DNA of 64,000 nt from Thermicanus aegyptius DSM 12793 (GCF_000510645.1 NZ_KI783301.1:379104-443103); one strand, 5' to 3'; numbered from the stretch's first letter, positions 1-9,241 are shown. A program made the numbers and translations. The notes: generated by a model not told the origin, from the sequence alone.

Positions 1-76
1 ACGAGGTAGATCGGTCCGGGGTGGAAGTGCAGCAATGCATGGAGCTGACGGATACGAATCGGTCGACCCCTTAACC
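1..76 (+). rRNA. 23S ribosomal RNA, 3' end only
   Basis: The first bases match the conserved 3' terminus of bacterial 23S rRNA (GAGGTAGAT.GGTCCGGGGTG, then GAGCTGACGGATAC.AATCGGTCGA and CTTAACC). The rest of the gene lies left of the window. The 3' boundary near 76 is estimated from the family consensus. The next 50 bases hold no 5S rRNA; tRNA-Thr follows directly. Confidence 0.9.
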
Positions 77-126
77 ATAGAGGAGCAATCTTCGCTCTTT
101 CCTGATCCGGTTTTGAGGGAATAGCC

Positions 127-202
<76 letters not shown>

Positions 203-211
203 CCTGCTCAT

Positions 212-286
212 TCCGCAGTAGCTCAATGGTAGAGCAACCGGCTGTTAACCGGTAGGTTACAGGTTCGAGTCCTGTCTGCGGAGCCA
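212..286 (+). tRNA. tRNA-Asn (anticodon GTT)
   Basis: Acceptor TCCGCAG pairs with CTGCGGA, the anticodon loop CTGTTAA gives GTT, the T-arm is GGTTCGAGTCC, and CCA is encoded. It lies 9 nt after tRNA-Thr in the same array. Confidence 0.97.
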
Positions 287-319
287 TAAAAAAGCTGACG
301 GACGAGATTCCTTTGTAAT

Positions 320-394
320 GGCCCGTTGGTCAAGTGGTTAAGACACCGCCCTTTCACGGCGGTAACAGGGGTTCGAATCCCCTACGGGTCACCA
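320..394 (+). tRNA. tRNA-Glu (anticodon TTC)
   Basis: Acceptor GGCCCGT pairs with ACGGGTC, anticodon stem CCGCC/GGCGG encloses TTC, and CCA is encoded. Third tRNA of the first array. Confidence 0.97.
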
Positions 395-401
395 TTTTCA
401 C

Positions 402-476
402 GGACGATTAGCTCAGTGGGAGAGCGCTTGCTTCACACGCAAGAGGTCGACGGTTCGAAACCGCCATCGTCCACCA
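402..476 (+). tRNA. tRNA-Val (anticodon CAC)
   Basis: Acceptor GGACGAT pairs with ATCGTCC; anticodon stem CTTGC/GCAAG holds the loop TTCACAC, giving anticodon CAC, which reads GTG. CCA is encoded. Many Bacilli rely on the TAC isoacceptor, so the CAC form is a slightly uncommon extra. Confidence 0.95.
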
Positions 477-566
477 TCTTTTTTTCTTTATAAGGCTTTT
501 TTCAATGAGAGATGCCCTCCTATTTGCAAGGTGGGGAATTCCGATACTTGAAATTAGACAGATTGT

Positions 567-642
567 GGTGCTGTGGTGTAGGGGTCAACATGCCGGTCTG
601 TCACACCGGAGATCGCGGGTTCAAATCCCGTCAGCACCGCCA
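567..642 (+). tRNA. tRNA-Asp (anticodon GTC)
   Basis: Acceptor GGTGCTG pairs with CAGCACC, the anticodon GTC sits in stem CCGGT/ACCGG, and discriminator G is followed by encoded CCA. About 90 nt of AT-rich spacer separate it from tRNA-Val. Confidence 0.97.
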
Positions 643-655
643 TGTTTAAATCCAT

Positions 656-731
656 GAGCCATTAGCTCAGTAGGTAGAGCACCTGACTTTTAATCAGGGT
701 GTCACAGGTTCGAATCCTGTATGGCTCACCA
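656..731 (+). tRNA. tRNA-Lys (anticodon TTT)
   Basis: Acceptor GAGCCAT pairs with ATGGCTC; anticodon loop CTTTTAA lies in stem CCTGA/TCAGG; CCA is encoded. Confidence 0.97.
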
Positions 732-737
732 TATCAT

Positions 738-821
738 GCGGGTGTGGCGGAATTGGCAGACGCACTAGACTTAGGATCTAGCGCCTCGTGCGTGGGGGTT
801 CAAGTCCCTCCACCCGCACCA
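738..821 (+). tRNA. tRNA-Leu (anticodon TAG)
   Basis: An 84-nt class II tRNA with a long variable arm. Acceptor GCGGGTG pairs with CACCCGC, anticodon stem CTAGA/TCTAG holds TAG, and CCA is encoded. Last tRNA of the first array; a terminator follows directly. Confidence 0.97.
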
Positions 822-824
822 TCA

Positions 825-855
825 AAAGCCTTGATAAATAAGGCTTTTTTATTTT
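825..855 (+). terminator. Rho-independent terminator of rRNA/tRNA operon
   Basis: The inverted repeat AAAGCCTT / AAGGCTTT encloses a 7-nt loop and is followed by a T-rich run. It ends the first tRNA array. Confidence 0.85.
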
Positions 856-1765
856 GTCTTTTTTCACTCTAGTGGGACATGGTTCTAATTGGGAGCAGTT
901 TGGGGGTAGTCAGCTAGATGGGGGCAGGCGATATTTCCGATAGTGTCAAGGCACCGAAAACATGCATCTTCATTTTGCCCCCAATTTGCGCCTTCAACAA
1001 CCATGAGTACATAAAAATCTTTTCATTTAAAAGTGTTTCATTGAGTTTTTTTCCGTTTATGACTTCTGTTAAAAGTTGATCACAGTCTAAAAATAATAGT
1101 GTACCGTCAAGTGATGAAAATTACATTCGATTCTTACTACGTAACATTTTAAGTTTTGGAATTAAATATCTTAGCCCATAAGGGCTTTCACTGCTGTTAG
1201 AGTTAGAAACTTCGTTTACGATCTCTAACAAAAGGCAAAACTTATTTCTGCAGTATCGTCCCTTGTGCTAACAAAAGATGTTCATTTCAAGTTAACTTGG
1301 CCATCGATTCAAGATTAAATATCTCCGGATACACTCCATTCACATGCTTTCTGACATGAGGCTCCACCCACTTCAAAGTTTAATAGGATGTAAATCAAAA
1401 ATTTTTTTGAAAAAGAAGGAAAAAGCTGATAAATATCGAAATATAAAATATAACTAGTTGAAACTGGTAAAATGTAAAATATCATATGTCGTTTAGAAGG
1501 AGAAAAACTCAGTTGGCACATCGTCATTACGTCTTTTTTACGTCTAAAGTCATCTTATGGTCTTTATTTAAGACCAACTATAGTTGAGTGGATGATAGGA
1601 AAAACATTTGAACCTCAATGATTTGAATGAGATTGCTCGTTATTTTGGCAATTACTATGTGCATGATCGCATTTCCCTTTCTATCAAGGATAGAGATTCA
1701 TTTTATGCCGAACATGCTGTCATTCACTGGTAGATTGCTGAGGGGAACTAAGGTGGGAATGAAAA
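856..1765. other. AT-rich intergenic region upstream of cas3, no gene seen
   Basis: About 900 bp without a convincing gene. Short open frames on either strand are AT-rich, have no ribosome binding site and match no family I recognise. A 41-codon frame at 1608-1733 starting with TTG may be a decayed gene remnant. A perfect 6-bp inverted repeat (1559-1575) and a TATAGT hexamer (1579-1584) near the right end could belong to the cas promoter. The region probably holds the promoter of the cas operon and debris from integration. Confidence 0.5.
1559..1575. promoter_or_regulatory. 17-bp palindrome upstream of cas3 (possible operator)
   Basis: The sequence is GGTCTT, five bases (TATTT), then AAGACC, a perfect 6-bp inverted repeat. 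A TATAGT hexamer four bases downstream could be a -10 element, though no good -35 lies 17 bp before it. It may be a repressor site for the cas operon or a chance hairpin. Confidence 0.25.
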
Positions 1766-3955
1766 ATGGAAAATTTCTATGCTCATACACCTTCTGAAGA
1801 AGGGCGGAAGTGGCACGATCTCAACGATCATTTGCTGAACGTCGCCCGTTTGGCGCGTGATTTTGCCAATCCCTATCAGGGTGGAGATGCAGCATATTTG
1901 TGTGGGCTTTTGCATGATATTGGCAAGTTTCATCCTGAGTTTCAGGAATATTTGGAGAAGCAGGCAAAGGGAGAGAATGGGATGAGTGTGCCGCATGCCA
2001 TATGGGGAGCAGCTTTGGCATATCAAATTATTTGGAGAAAGATGAGGCATCCCGAGCTATGGAAACCTTTTGCGCTTCCTGTTGCCGGTCACCACGCTGG
2101 ATTAAATTCATCGGGCAGCTTATCTCTCATTTTGGAGGAGCGGATCGAGAAGCAGAAGTCGCATTTTCTTGAAGTATTAAAACATGCCGAGCCTTTTTTG
2201 CGCGAGTATGTGTTTCCGTACATACAAAAGGAATGGGAGCTGCCGGCGTTGGCCAAAACGGAACGGGAGATGTGGATCCGGATGGTGTTTTCAGCTCTTG
2301 TCGATGCCGATTACCTGGATACGGAACGTCATTTTCAGCCCACACTTGCTTTGGCGCGACGACAGCTAAATTCTGTGGAAGATTTATGGAACCGCTTTGC
2401 GGCTGATCAGCAACAATTGATTGACAAAGCGGAAAATACGCTCGTCAATCGGGTACGGAAGCAGGTTTATGAGGCGTGTGTCGAATCGGCGGCAAAACCA
2501 CAAGGCGTGTTCAGGTTGACGGTGCCAACCGGTGGGGGAAAGACACGAAGCGGCCTGGCTTTTGCGCTCAAGCATGTGGCAGAACACCAGTTGGATCGCG
2601 TGATCGTGGCAATTCCGTACACCAGCATTATTGAGCAGACGGCAGGTGTGTACCGCGAGATTTTCGGTGACGAAGCGGTGCTTGAGCATCACAGCCAAGT
2701 AGATATGGAAGATGACGAGGAGCAAAACGAACATGTGATCAGACAACGTCTTGCGACTGAAAACTGGGATGCACCGCTTGTAGTCACGACAACGATGCAA
2801 TTATTCGACAGCCTGTTCAGCAATCGCCCCGGAAAAGTGCGCAAATTGCACAATTTATCCCGGAGTGTCATTTTATTGGATGAAGTCCAAACATTACCCC
2901 CTGAACTGTTAAGACCGACGCTGGATGCGCTTGCGATGCTGGTGAAGCACTGTCGTTCCACGGTGGTTTTGTCGACTGCCACGCAACCGGTTTTTGAAGA
3001 AAGCCGTTTCCTTGAGGCATTCTCCGATTTGGCGGTAGAAGAGATTCTTCCCCAGGAATTGGTGAACGATCACTTTAGACAACTAAGGCGAGTCGAGTAT
3101 GAGGTATGGAAAGGACCTGCTTTATTGGAGGAATTGGTGGACTTTATTCGTGAGCAGCGCCAGGTTTTGGTGGTATTTAACACGCGAAAGGAAGCAAAGA
3201 AATGTGTCGATCTTCTCAAGGAAGATGGGGACGTATTGCATCTTTCATCCCTTCTATGCGGTGCTCATCGCCGCAAAATTCTTGCTGAGGTGCGTTCGCG
3301 CCTGACCGAAAACCGTCCTGTGCGATTGATTAGCACACAGGTGGTGGAGGCCGGGGTGGATCTGGATTTTCCGCTTGTTATGCGACAAATCGGACCGCTG
3401 GATCGCATGGTTCAGGCGGCTGGCCGCTGCAACCGCGAAGGCAAATTAAACCGAGGCCGGGTGATCATTTTTGAAACGCAGGAGGGTGGAAGTCCGCGCG
3501 GACCATACCGGGTGGCACTGGAAGTGGCCCGCGCCATGCTAGCGCGCATACAGGCGGAGGATTTGCACCAGCACCATCTCTTTCGAGACTACTTTCAACA
3601 ACTTTTTGCTTCGGTTGATCTGGATCAGAGGAAAATTCAGACTGACCGGGAGGTGATGGATTATCCACGTGTGGCAGAGAAGTACAGGTTGATTGATCAG
3701 GATACGGTTCCGGTGGTGGTTCCATATGAAGACAGTCAAAAGTACCTGCGTAACTGGGAAAAGGAGCCTTCGCGAAAGAACCTTCGCCTCCTGCAGCCAT
3801 ACATCATCCAATTGTATCAGTGGGAAGTGCAGAAAAAGGAAAGGGAAGGATGGTTGCGATGGGTGTCAGGGAATTTGTATCAGTGGCTGGGGGGATATGA
3901 CGAGTTGGTGGGGATGACAGAAGAATTTTATGACCCATACGATTTGATGGGGTAA
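1766..3955 (+). CDS. cas3: CRISPR-associated helicase/nuclease Cas3 (type I-C)
   Basis: 729 aa. Cas3 is the ssDNA nuclease-helicase recruited by Cascade to destroy invading DNA. The N-terminal HD domain is visible (HD near residue 18, LLHDIGKFH near 49-57). The SF2 helicase core follows: Walker A VPTGGGKT near residue 253, DEVQ box, STATQP (motif III), then the C-terminal helicase motifs with VVEAGVDLDF and QAAGRCNREG. HD and helicase are fused in one chain, as usual for I-C. ATG at 1766 has AGGTGGG 8 bases upstream. It is the first gene of the cas operon; cas5 starts 38 nt after its stop. Confidence 0.96.
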   Translation: MENFYAHTPSEEGRKWHDLNDHLLNVARLARDFANPYQGGDAAYLCGLLHDIGKFHPEFQEYLEKQAKGENGMSVPHAIWGAALAYQIIWRKMRHPELWKPFALPVAGHHAGLNSSGSLSLILEERIEKQKSHFLEVLKHAEPFLREYVFPYIQKEWELPALAKTEREMWIRMVFSALVDADYLDTERHFQPTLALARRQLNSVEDLWNRFAADQQQLIDKAENTLVNRVRKQVYEACVESAAKPQGVFRLTVPTGGGKTRSGLAFALKHVAEHQLDRVIVAIPYTSIIEQTAGVYREIFGDEAVLEHHSQVDMEDDEEQNEHVIRQRLATENWDAPLVVTTTMQLFDSLFSNRPGKVRKLHNLSRSVILLDEVQTLPPELLRPTLDALAMLVKHCRSTVVLSTATQPVFEESRFLEAFSDLAVEEILPQELVNDHFRQLRRVEYEVWKGPALLEELVDFIREQRQVLVVFNTRKEAKKCVDLLKEDGDVLHLSSLLCGAHRRKILAEVRSRLTENRPVRLISTQVVEAGVDLDFPLVMRQIGPLDRMVQAAGRCNREGKLNRGRVIIFETQEGGSPRGPYRVALEVARAMLARIQAEDLHQHHLFRDYFQQLFASVDLDQRKIQTDREVMDYPRVAEKYRLIDQDTVPVVVPYEDSQKYLRNWEKEPSRKNLRLLQPYIIQLYQWEVQKKEREGWLRWVSGNLYQWLGGYDELVGMTEEFYDPYDLMG

Positions 3956-3993
3956 ACAAATGTGTGAGTTTTGTAGGGGAATGGAGGGTCAAG

Positions 3994-4695
3994 ATGCAAC
4001 AACGCGCGCGCGTGCAGGTGAAGATTTGGGGAGAATATGCTTGTTTTACCCGGCCCGAGTTTAAGGTGGAACGGATCAGTTATCCGCTGATCACGCCTAG
4101 CGCAGCAAGGGGAGTGCTGGAATCCATCTTTTGGAAGCCCGAATTTCGCTATGAGATCCGTAGAATCGGCGTGCTGCAACTTGGCAAACAGGAAGCCATC
4201 TTGCGCAATGAGTTGATGAGCAAGCAAGGCAGAAACCCGATTTTGATAGAAAATGACCGCGCGCAGAGGACAAGCCTGATTCTAAAGGATGTAGCTTATC
4301 TGATCACAGCGGATATTGTTCTCAAGCCGCGGGCGGCCGATCCGGTATTTAAATACCGCGATCAGTTCAACCGGAGGGTGGAGCGAGGGCAGTATCATCA
4401 CACGCCCTATTTGGGAACACGCGAATTTGCCGCTTATTTTTCCCCGGTGGAGGCTGATACCGCAACACAATCAATTGACTTAGACGTGGGAACCATGCTG
4501 TTTGATTTTGCTTTCATTGAGGATGAGTCGCGAAGGGAGGTGGATTTCCTACGGCATGATGGAACAGGAACGCGAGTAGCTTCCGGGTTTGCGCAACCGC
4601 TGTTTTTCGAGGCGCGGGTCGAAGAGGGCTGGCTGAATGTGCCGCAGGATAAATATATGGAGTTGTACCGATTGGAGGGAAAAGATGCTTTATGA
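3994..4695 (+). CDS. cas5c: Type I-C Cas5 (Cas5c/Cas5d) crRNA endonuclease
   Basis: 233 aa from ATG 3994, which has GGAGGG six bases upstream; an upstream in-frame GTG at 3964 lacks a site. In type I-C systems there is no Cas6, and Cas5 cuts the repeat RNA and then stays in Cascade bound to the crRNA 5' handle. The N-terminus has the typical Cas5c look (VQVKIWGEYACFTRPEF, then ISYPLITPSAARGVLE). The stop overlaps the start of cas8c, indicating translational coupling. No second Cas6-like gene is present, in keeping with Cas5 being the processing enzyme. Confidence 0.94.
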   Translation: MQQRARVQVKIWGEYACFTRPEFKVERISYPLITPSAARGVLESIFWKPEFRYEIRRIGVLQLGKQEAILRNELMSKQGRNPILIENDRAQRTSLILKDVAYLITADIVLKPRAADPVFKYRDQFNRRVERGQYHHTPYLGTREFAAYFSPVEADTATQSIDLDVGTMLFDFAFIEDESRREVDFLRHDGTGTRVASGFAQPLFFEARVEEGWLNVPQDKYMELYRLEGKDAL

Positions 4696-6427
4696 ACTGA
4701 TCGAATTGGCTACAAAACTGCAGAAGGATCAAAAGTTGCCACCCGCCTCTTATAAATCGAAATCAGTAACCTGGGTGATTGATTTGAGCGGGGACAAGCC
4801 TTACCTTAAAGGGCCATTTAAGAAAGGAGAGTATCGGAGCGTTGAGGCACCGGATCGTCAGCGCTCAGGAAGAGTATCATTGGATAATTTGAAGCCTTAC
4901 TTGTTATTAGACGATGCCCGGTACGTGTTGGGCATTCCGGAAAATCCGGAAAATAAAACAAAAGTGGATGAATCGGAGTTGATGCATCAAGGATATGTCC
5001 AGCTTCTACAAGAGGCTTATGCCAAAACCGGTGTTGGAGAGCTGGCCAAGATCTTGGAGTTTTTAAACCAACCGCTTCCAGAGGAGTTTCGACAGAAAAT
5101 CAAGGCAAAAGATATCGTTACATTTCAGACAAACCAAGAGATGCTTCCTTTTGAAAGGCCGGATATACAACGATTTTGGTCGGAATACCTGGCAGAGAAT
5201 CTGCTTTCCGACGATGAAGCTGAGTGTTCCATCTGTGGTAAGAAAAAGGCATATGTGCGCTATATACCTAATCCTGTTATGGTGTTTGGTCAATCGTGCC
5301 AACTGACTTCGTTTAACAGCGCATCTTTTAAATCAATGGGTAAAGACCAGACGAACAATGTGCCTGTCTGTTTTTCCTGTGCCACTCTAACCGTGGACAC
5401 ATTCAATTATTTATTGCGAGAGACTCATCATCACACGGTCCTACTTCGAAATGAAAGAGATCCTTTGCGATCGCAGATCGCGGTGTATTGGTTGAAGCAA
5501 CCAACAAAAATGGATTGGAACGGGATCGTCGTAGACCAGAAGTTATTGGCAGCCCCGATCCAAAACCTGGTTTTTGACGAAGAAGTAAAGCGGCGGGTTC
5601 CTCCACCGGAGCTTGGCCAATTGCAAGAGTTGGTCAAAATTCCTTGGACAAGCCGTGAGCAAGCATTACGAATTGATGAAGCCTCTTTTTATATGGCTAT
5701 CCTCTCTGCCAACAAGGGCCGCCTTGTGGTCAGGGAATGGATTCATACGTCGGTCTTGCGATTGTTGGACAGCTTGGGTCAATACTTGGACGCGATACGC
5801 ATCATTCATCCAAATGGGGAGCAGGATAAGTTGCTGCCGTTGCCTGCTATTCTTCAGGCGTTAGAGGTTTCTGACGCCAATCTGGTCAGGCAATTTATGC
5901 ATACAATTTATCAGGGATACGCCCCTCCAAATCAATTGTTGATTGCCGCTCACCAGCGCTTTCGTTTGCCGCAAGTCTTGACAGATAAAACGGAAACGTG
6001 GAGATACCACGCTCTGGCCAGTGTTTTCAAATTGGTACTCACATACGGAAAGGAGGAAGCGAAAACGATGGAATCTCTCAACCCTGGGTATTTGAAACCG
6101 TCCTATCTTTGCGGTCGCCTGTTGGCTGTCCTGGAGGAAATCCAACAGAGGGCTTCTGGTTTTAAAGTGGGTTCTACCATTGTCCAACGCTTTTATGGTG
6201 CGGCATCCACCGCGCCGGCGTCCACTTTTGGTCCCCTCTTGAGGCTTGCGACAACGGCGCATTTGCCGAAAGTGTCATCCGAAATGGCGCGATTGTTGGA
6301 AGAGGTGATCCGGCATCTGGATGAAGCGGGGGGTTTTCCTTCCACGCTCAGTATGAAACAACAGGCGGAATTTGGGCTAGGCTTTTATCATCAACGGGCA
6401 GAGTTTAGCAGCAAAAGGAAAAAATAA
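4685..6427 (+). CDS. cas8c: Type I-C Cascade large subunit Cas8c (Csd1)
   Basis: 580 aa from ATG 4685, which overlaps the end of cas5 by 11 nt and follows GGAGGGAAAAG. Cas8c recognises the PAM and helps recruit Cas3. The N-terminus MLYELIELATKLQ is typical of the Csd1 family, and a zinc-binding type pair of motifs is visible mid-protein (CSICGKKK near residue 181 and CFSC near 230). Length fits the family (about 570-640 aa). cas7 follows after 25 nt. Confidence 0.95.
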   Translation: MLYELIELATKLQKDQKLPPASYKSKSVTWVIDLSGDKPYLKGPFKKGEYRSVEAPDRQRSGRVSLDNLKPYLLLDDARYVLGIPENPENKTKVDESELMHQGYVQLLQEAYAKTGVGELAKILEFLNQPLPEEFRQKIKAKDIVTFQTNQEMLPFERPDIQRFWSEYLAENLLSDDEAECSICGKKKAYVRYIPNPVMVFGQSCQLTSFNSASFKSMGKDQTNNVPVCFSCATLTVDTFNYLLRETHHHTVLLRNERDPLRSQIAVYWLKQPTKMDWNGIVVDQKLLAAPIQNLVFDEEVKRRVPPPELGQLQELVKIPWTSREQALRIDEASFYMAILSANKGRLVVREWIHTSVLRLLDSLGQYLDAIRIIHPNGEQDKLLPLPAILQALEVSDANLVRQFMHTIYQGYAPPNQLLIAAHQRFRLPQVLTDKTETWRYHALASVFKLVLTYGKEEAKTMESLNPGYLKPSYLCGRLLAVLEEIQQRASGFKVGSTIVQRFYGAASTAPASTFGPLLRLATTAHLPKVSSEMARLLEEVIRHLDEAGGFPSTLSMKQQAEFGLGFYHQRAEFSSKRKK

Positions 6428-6452
6428 ACTCATAAGCATGGAGGAATCTGTA

Positions 6453-7571
6453 ATGACGAAACATTATTTGGACCCGAAAAAGCGACATGAGTTTGTCTTG
6501 TTTTACGATGTCAAGGATGGAAACCCGAATGGCGATCCCGACGCGGGGAACCTGCCGCGCGTAGATCCCGAAACGATGCATGGTATTGTCACCGATGTGG
6601 CGATCAAGCGGAAGATACGCGACTATGTGGCCAATGTTCTTAACAGGAAGATCTTTATCCAAAGCCAATCAGCACTAAATTCGCTCATTTTCAAGGCTTA
6701 TCAAGAAATTGGTGTCGAATTGGCAGAGATATCGCTTAGTGAGGAAGAACAAGAGAATACGTTGCTCATCGAGTGGTTGTTCGGTTTAGAAGAGGCTGGA
6801 ATTACATTGGAAGAGGATAAATTGATTTATGCGGCTGAAGATGTCAAAGAAAAGGATATCCGGAATAAATTGCTTGAAGGACTTGAAGAGGCAGGCTTTA
6901 AGCAGGAGTTAGAATCGATCTTGAAAAATATTGCGAAACGTTTGGCACAGGCAGCCAATAACATGAAAATTGACGAGGAAACACGACGAAACGCACAAAA
7001 CACATTGTGCAAAAAATACTTTGACATTCGCGTATTTGGGGCTGTTATGTCGACAGGTCTCAACGCGGGACAAGTTCGAGGGCCTGTGCAATTGACTTTT
7101 TCCCGATCCATAGATCCGGTTTTCCCTTGGGATTTGACAGTTACCCGGATTGCCATTACCAAAGAGTCGGATCGTCGCAGAAAGAAAACGGAGATGGGGA
7201 GAAAGCCTTTGATCCCATACGGATTGTACCGCACCCATGGTTTTTTCAATCCATTTTTGGCGGAGAAAACAGGTGTCACTTCGGAAGACTTGGAGGACTT
7301 GTGGGATGCTTTGACAAATTTATTTGATTTTGACCGTTCGGCGGCGCGTGGAGAGATGAATGTGCGCGGGTTGTTTATATTTACACATGAGAATGGAAAA
7401 GGAGCTGCTCCGGCACACCAGTTGTTTGAGCTGGTAAAGGCGGAACGTCGTATGGATGTACAAGTACCGCGTTCTTTTGAGGATTACGTGATCCAGGGAC
7501 CTGTGTCCAAAAGGGAGATTGATGTCCCGTTGGAAGGATTTCCTGGGATAACAGTGACTCGGCTGGTATAG
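6453..7571 (+). CDS. cas7c: Type I-C Cascade backbone subunit Cas7 (Csd2), enlarged
   Basis: 372 aa from ATG 6453, with GGAGG 8 bases upstream. Cas7 forms the helical filament that holds the crRNA. Family landmarks are FVLFYDVKDGNPNGDPDAGNLPR near the N-terminus, MHGIVTDVAIKRKIRDYV, then YFDIRVFGAVMSTG and RGPVQLTFSRSIDP. Typical Csd2 proteins are about 280-300 aa. Here roughly 80 extra, charged, helix-like residues lie between the first RAMP strands and the FGAVMSTG motif (about residues 75-170). The frame is open throughout, so this is an insertion rather than a frameshift. Confidence 0.95.
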   Translation: MTKHYLDPKKRHEFVLFYDVKDGNPNGDPDAGNLPRVDPETMHGIVTDVAIKRKIRDYVANVLNRKIFIQSQSALNSLIFKAYQEIGVELAEISLSEEEQENTLLIEWLFGLEEAGITLEEDKLIYAAEDVKEKDIRNKLLEGLEEAGFKQELESILKNIAKRLAQAANNMKIDEETRRNAQNTLCKKYFDIRVFGAVMSTGLNAGQVRGPVQLTFSRSIDPVFPWDLTVTRIAITKESDRRRKKTEMGRKPLIPYGLYRTHGFFNPFLAEKTGVTSEDLEDLWDALTNLFDFDRSAARGEMNVRGLFIFTHENGKGAAPAHQLFELVKAERRMDVQVPRSFEDYVIQGPVSKREIDVPLEGFPGITVTRLV

Positions 7572-7596
7572 GTTTAAAGCAGAAGGAGAAAAGGGA

Positions 7597-8211
7597 ATGG
7601 ATTGGGCGGATGATGGGTGGATCATGCTTTCTGCTTTGCAGCATTACGTGTATTGCCCACGACAGTGTGCTTTGATCCATCTGGAACAAACTTTTGAAGA
7701 AAATATTTTTACATTGCGGGGCAACCGAGTACATGAGCGGGTAGATACCCCAGACGATGAACAGTTGCCCGACAGGCGAGTTGAGCGTGCGTTGCCGATT
7801 TGGTCCGAACGGCTAGGGCTTATCGGCCGTGCCGATTGTGTTGAATTCCTCTCGGATGGAACGCCGTATCCGGTAGAATACAAAATAGGGAAGCGGGCAT
7901 CCAAACAAGCGGATCAGGTACAACTTTGTGCCCAAGCGCTTTGCCTAGAGGAAATGTTTGGATTACCTGTACCGAAAGGAGCTTTATACTATTACCAGTC
8001 AAGACGGCGCTTGGAAGTGGAAATGACAAGAACTCTTCGAAATTTGGTGGAGCAGACAGTCAGCCATGTGCGGGAGATGTTGCAGATGCAGCATCTTCCT
8101 CCGCCGGTCAATGATACCAGGTGCCGTGACTGTTCGCTGCAAGAGGTGTGTCTGCCGCAAGTATCTGCTTCCTTGAATATTTCCGCGTGGTTAAGTGAGG
8201 ACGGATCATGA
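7597..8211 (+). CDS. cas4: CRISPR adaptation nuclease Cas4
   Basis: 204 aa. Cas4 is a RecB-like, Fe-S-containing nuclease that trims prespacers and checks the PAM during spacer acquisition. Four cysteines for a [4Fe-4S] cluster are visible: the first in YCPRQCALI near residue 19 and the C-terminal set in CRDCSLQEVC. The nuclease core shows GRADCVEF and PVEYKIG (D and E/K of motifs II and III). AAGGAG lies 9 nt before the ATG. The stop overlaps the cas1 start (ATGA). Confidence 0.95.
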   Translation: MDWADDGWIMLSALQHYVYCPRQCALIHLEQTFEENIFTLRGNRVHERVDTPDDEQLPDRRVERALPIWSERLGLIGRADCVEFLSDGTPYPVEYKIGKRASKQADQVQLCAQALCLEEMFGLPVPKGALYYYQSRRRLEVEMTRTLRNLVEQTVSHVREMLQMQHLPPPVNDTRCRDCSLQEVCLPQVSASLNISAWLSEDGS

Positions 8212-9236
8212 TCAAAACAATACTCAATACCTTATATGTCCAGACACAGGGATCCTATTTGCATCTAGATCATGAAACGGTGATTGTTGAACAAGAAGGA
8301 GAAAAAGCATTGCAAGTACCTCTACACCATATTGGTACAATTGTGATGTTCGGAAATGTTTTGATTAGTCCATATTTGCTGGGTAGGTGTACTGATCAAG
8401 GTATTAGTGTGATTTGGTATGACGTTTATGGACGTTTTTCCGCTCGTGCGGTTGGGAGAACTAATGGGAATGTGTTGTTAAGACGAGCACAGCATCAGGT
8501 TTTGAATGATGAAAAGCGGGCATTAAAACTCGCATCACGTTTTGTTATTGGCAAACTCAGAAACAGTCGGTCAGTAGTGCAACGAGCGATCCGTGATTAT
8601 CCGGATAGCAAAACGTCGCTAGAGAAAGCAGCTAAGCAGTTGAACCAATGTATACGCGATGTGGACAAGCAGGTTACAATAGACGAATTACGAGGGGTGG
8701 AAGGGTACGGTTCTTCTGTTTACTTTGAAGCTTTTTCCTCTTTGCTAAGGACGGATGATGATTTTTTCGTTTTTGAACTTCGCTCTAGACGCCCGCCTCG
8801 TGATCCGATCAATGCCTGCTTATCTTTTGCGTATAGCATGTTGACCCAGGATTGTATTTCAGCCTTGGAAGGGGTGGGATTGGATCCTCAGATTGGATAT
8901 CTGCATACGCTTCGTCCGGGCAGGCCGGCCTTGGCCTTGGATTTAATTGAAGAGTTTCGGGCATATTTGGCAGATCGTTTCGTACTCACTTTGATAAATC
9001 GAAAGCAATTGTCAAAAAGTGATTTCGACATGCGCCCTGGTGGCGCTGTACTTTTAAATGAAAAAGGACGCCGAACTTTTTTGGCGGCATATCAAAAGCG
9101 TAAACAAGAAGAAATTCATCATCCAATTATCAATCAAAGGGTACCATTGGGGCTTCTTCCTCATGTACATGCTCGTTTGCTTGCAAGGTATTTGCGAGGA
9201 GATGTTGCCGATTATGTACCATTTATCATGAGGTGA
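8208..9236 (+). CDS. cas1: CRISPR integrase Cas1 (type I-C)
   Basis: 342 aa. Cas1 with Cas2 inserts new spacers at the leader end of the array. Features of I-C Cas1 are visible: N-terminal LNTLYVQTQGSYLHLDHETV, DQGISVIWYDVYGRF, and in the C-terminal helical domain GVEGYGSSVYFEAF (catalytic Glu region), then LHTLRPGRPALALDLIEEFR (His and Asp/Glu metal ligands). Its ATG overlaps the cas4 stop, and its own stop lies just before the cas2 start, so adaptation genes are translationally coupled. Confidence 0.97.
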   Translation: MIKTILNTLYVQTQGSYLHLDHETVIVEQEGEKALQVPLHHIGTIVMFGNVLISPYLLGRCTDQGISVIWYDVYGRFSARAVGRTNGNVLLRRAQHQVLNDEKRALKLASRFVIGKLRNSRSVVQRAIRDYPDSKTSLEKAAKQLNQCIRDVDKQVTIDELRGVEGYGSSVYFEAFSSLLRTDDDFFVFELRSRRPPRDPINACLSFAYSMLTQDCISALEGVGLDPQIGYLHTLRPGRPALALDLIEEFRAYLADRFVLTLINRKQLSKSDFDMRPGGAVLLNEKGRRTFLAAYQKRKQEEIHHPIINQRVPLGLLPHVHARLLARYLRGDVADYVPFIMR

Positions 9237-9241
9237 GTAGC

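Noticed and set aside
1315-1527. 70-codon minus-strand frame upstream of cas3
   Set aside because: AT-driven, Phe/Ser/Ile-rich composition without a ribosome binding site or recognisable motif.
1608-1733. 41-codon TTG-started frame reading IARYFGNYYVHDRISLSIKDRDSFYAEHAV
   Set aside because: No good ribosome binding site and no family I recognise; may be a remnant, but not enough to call a gene.
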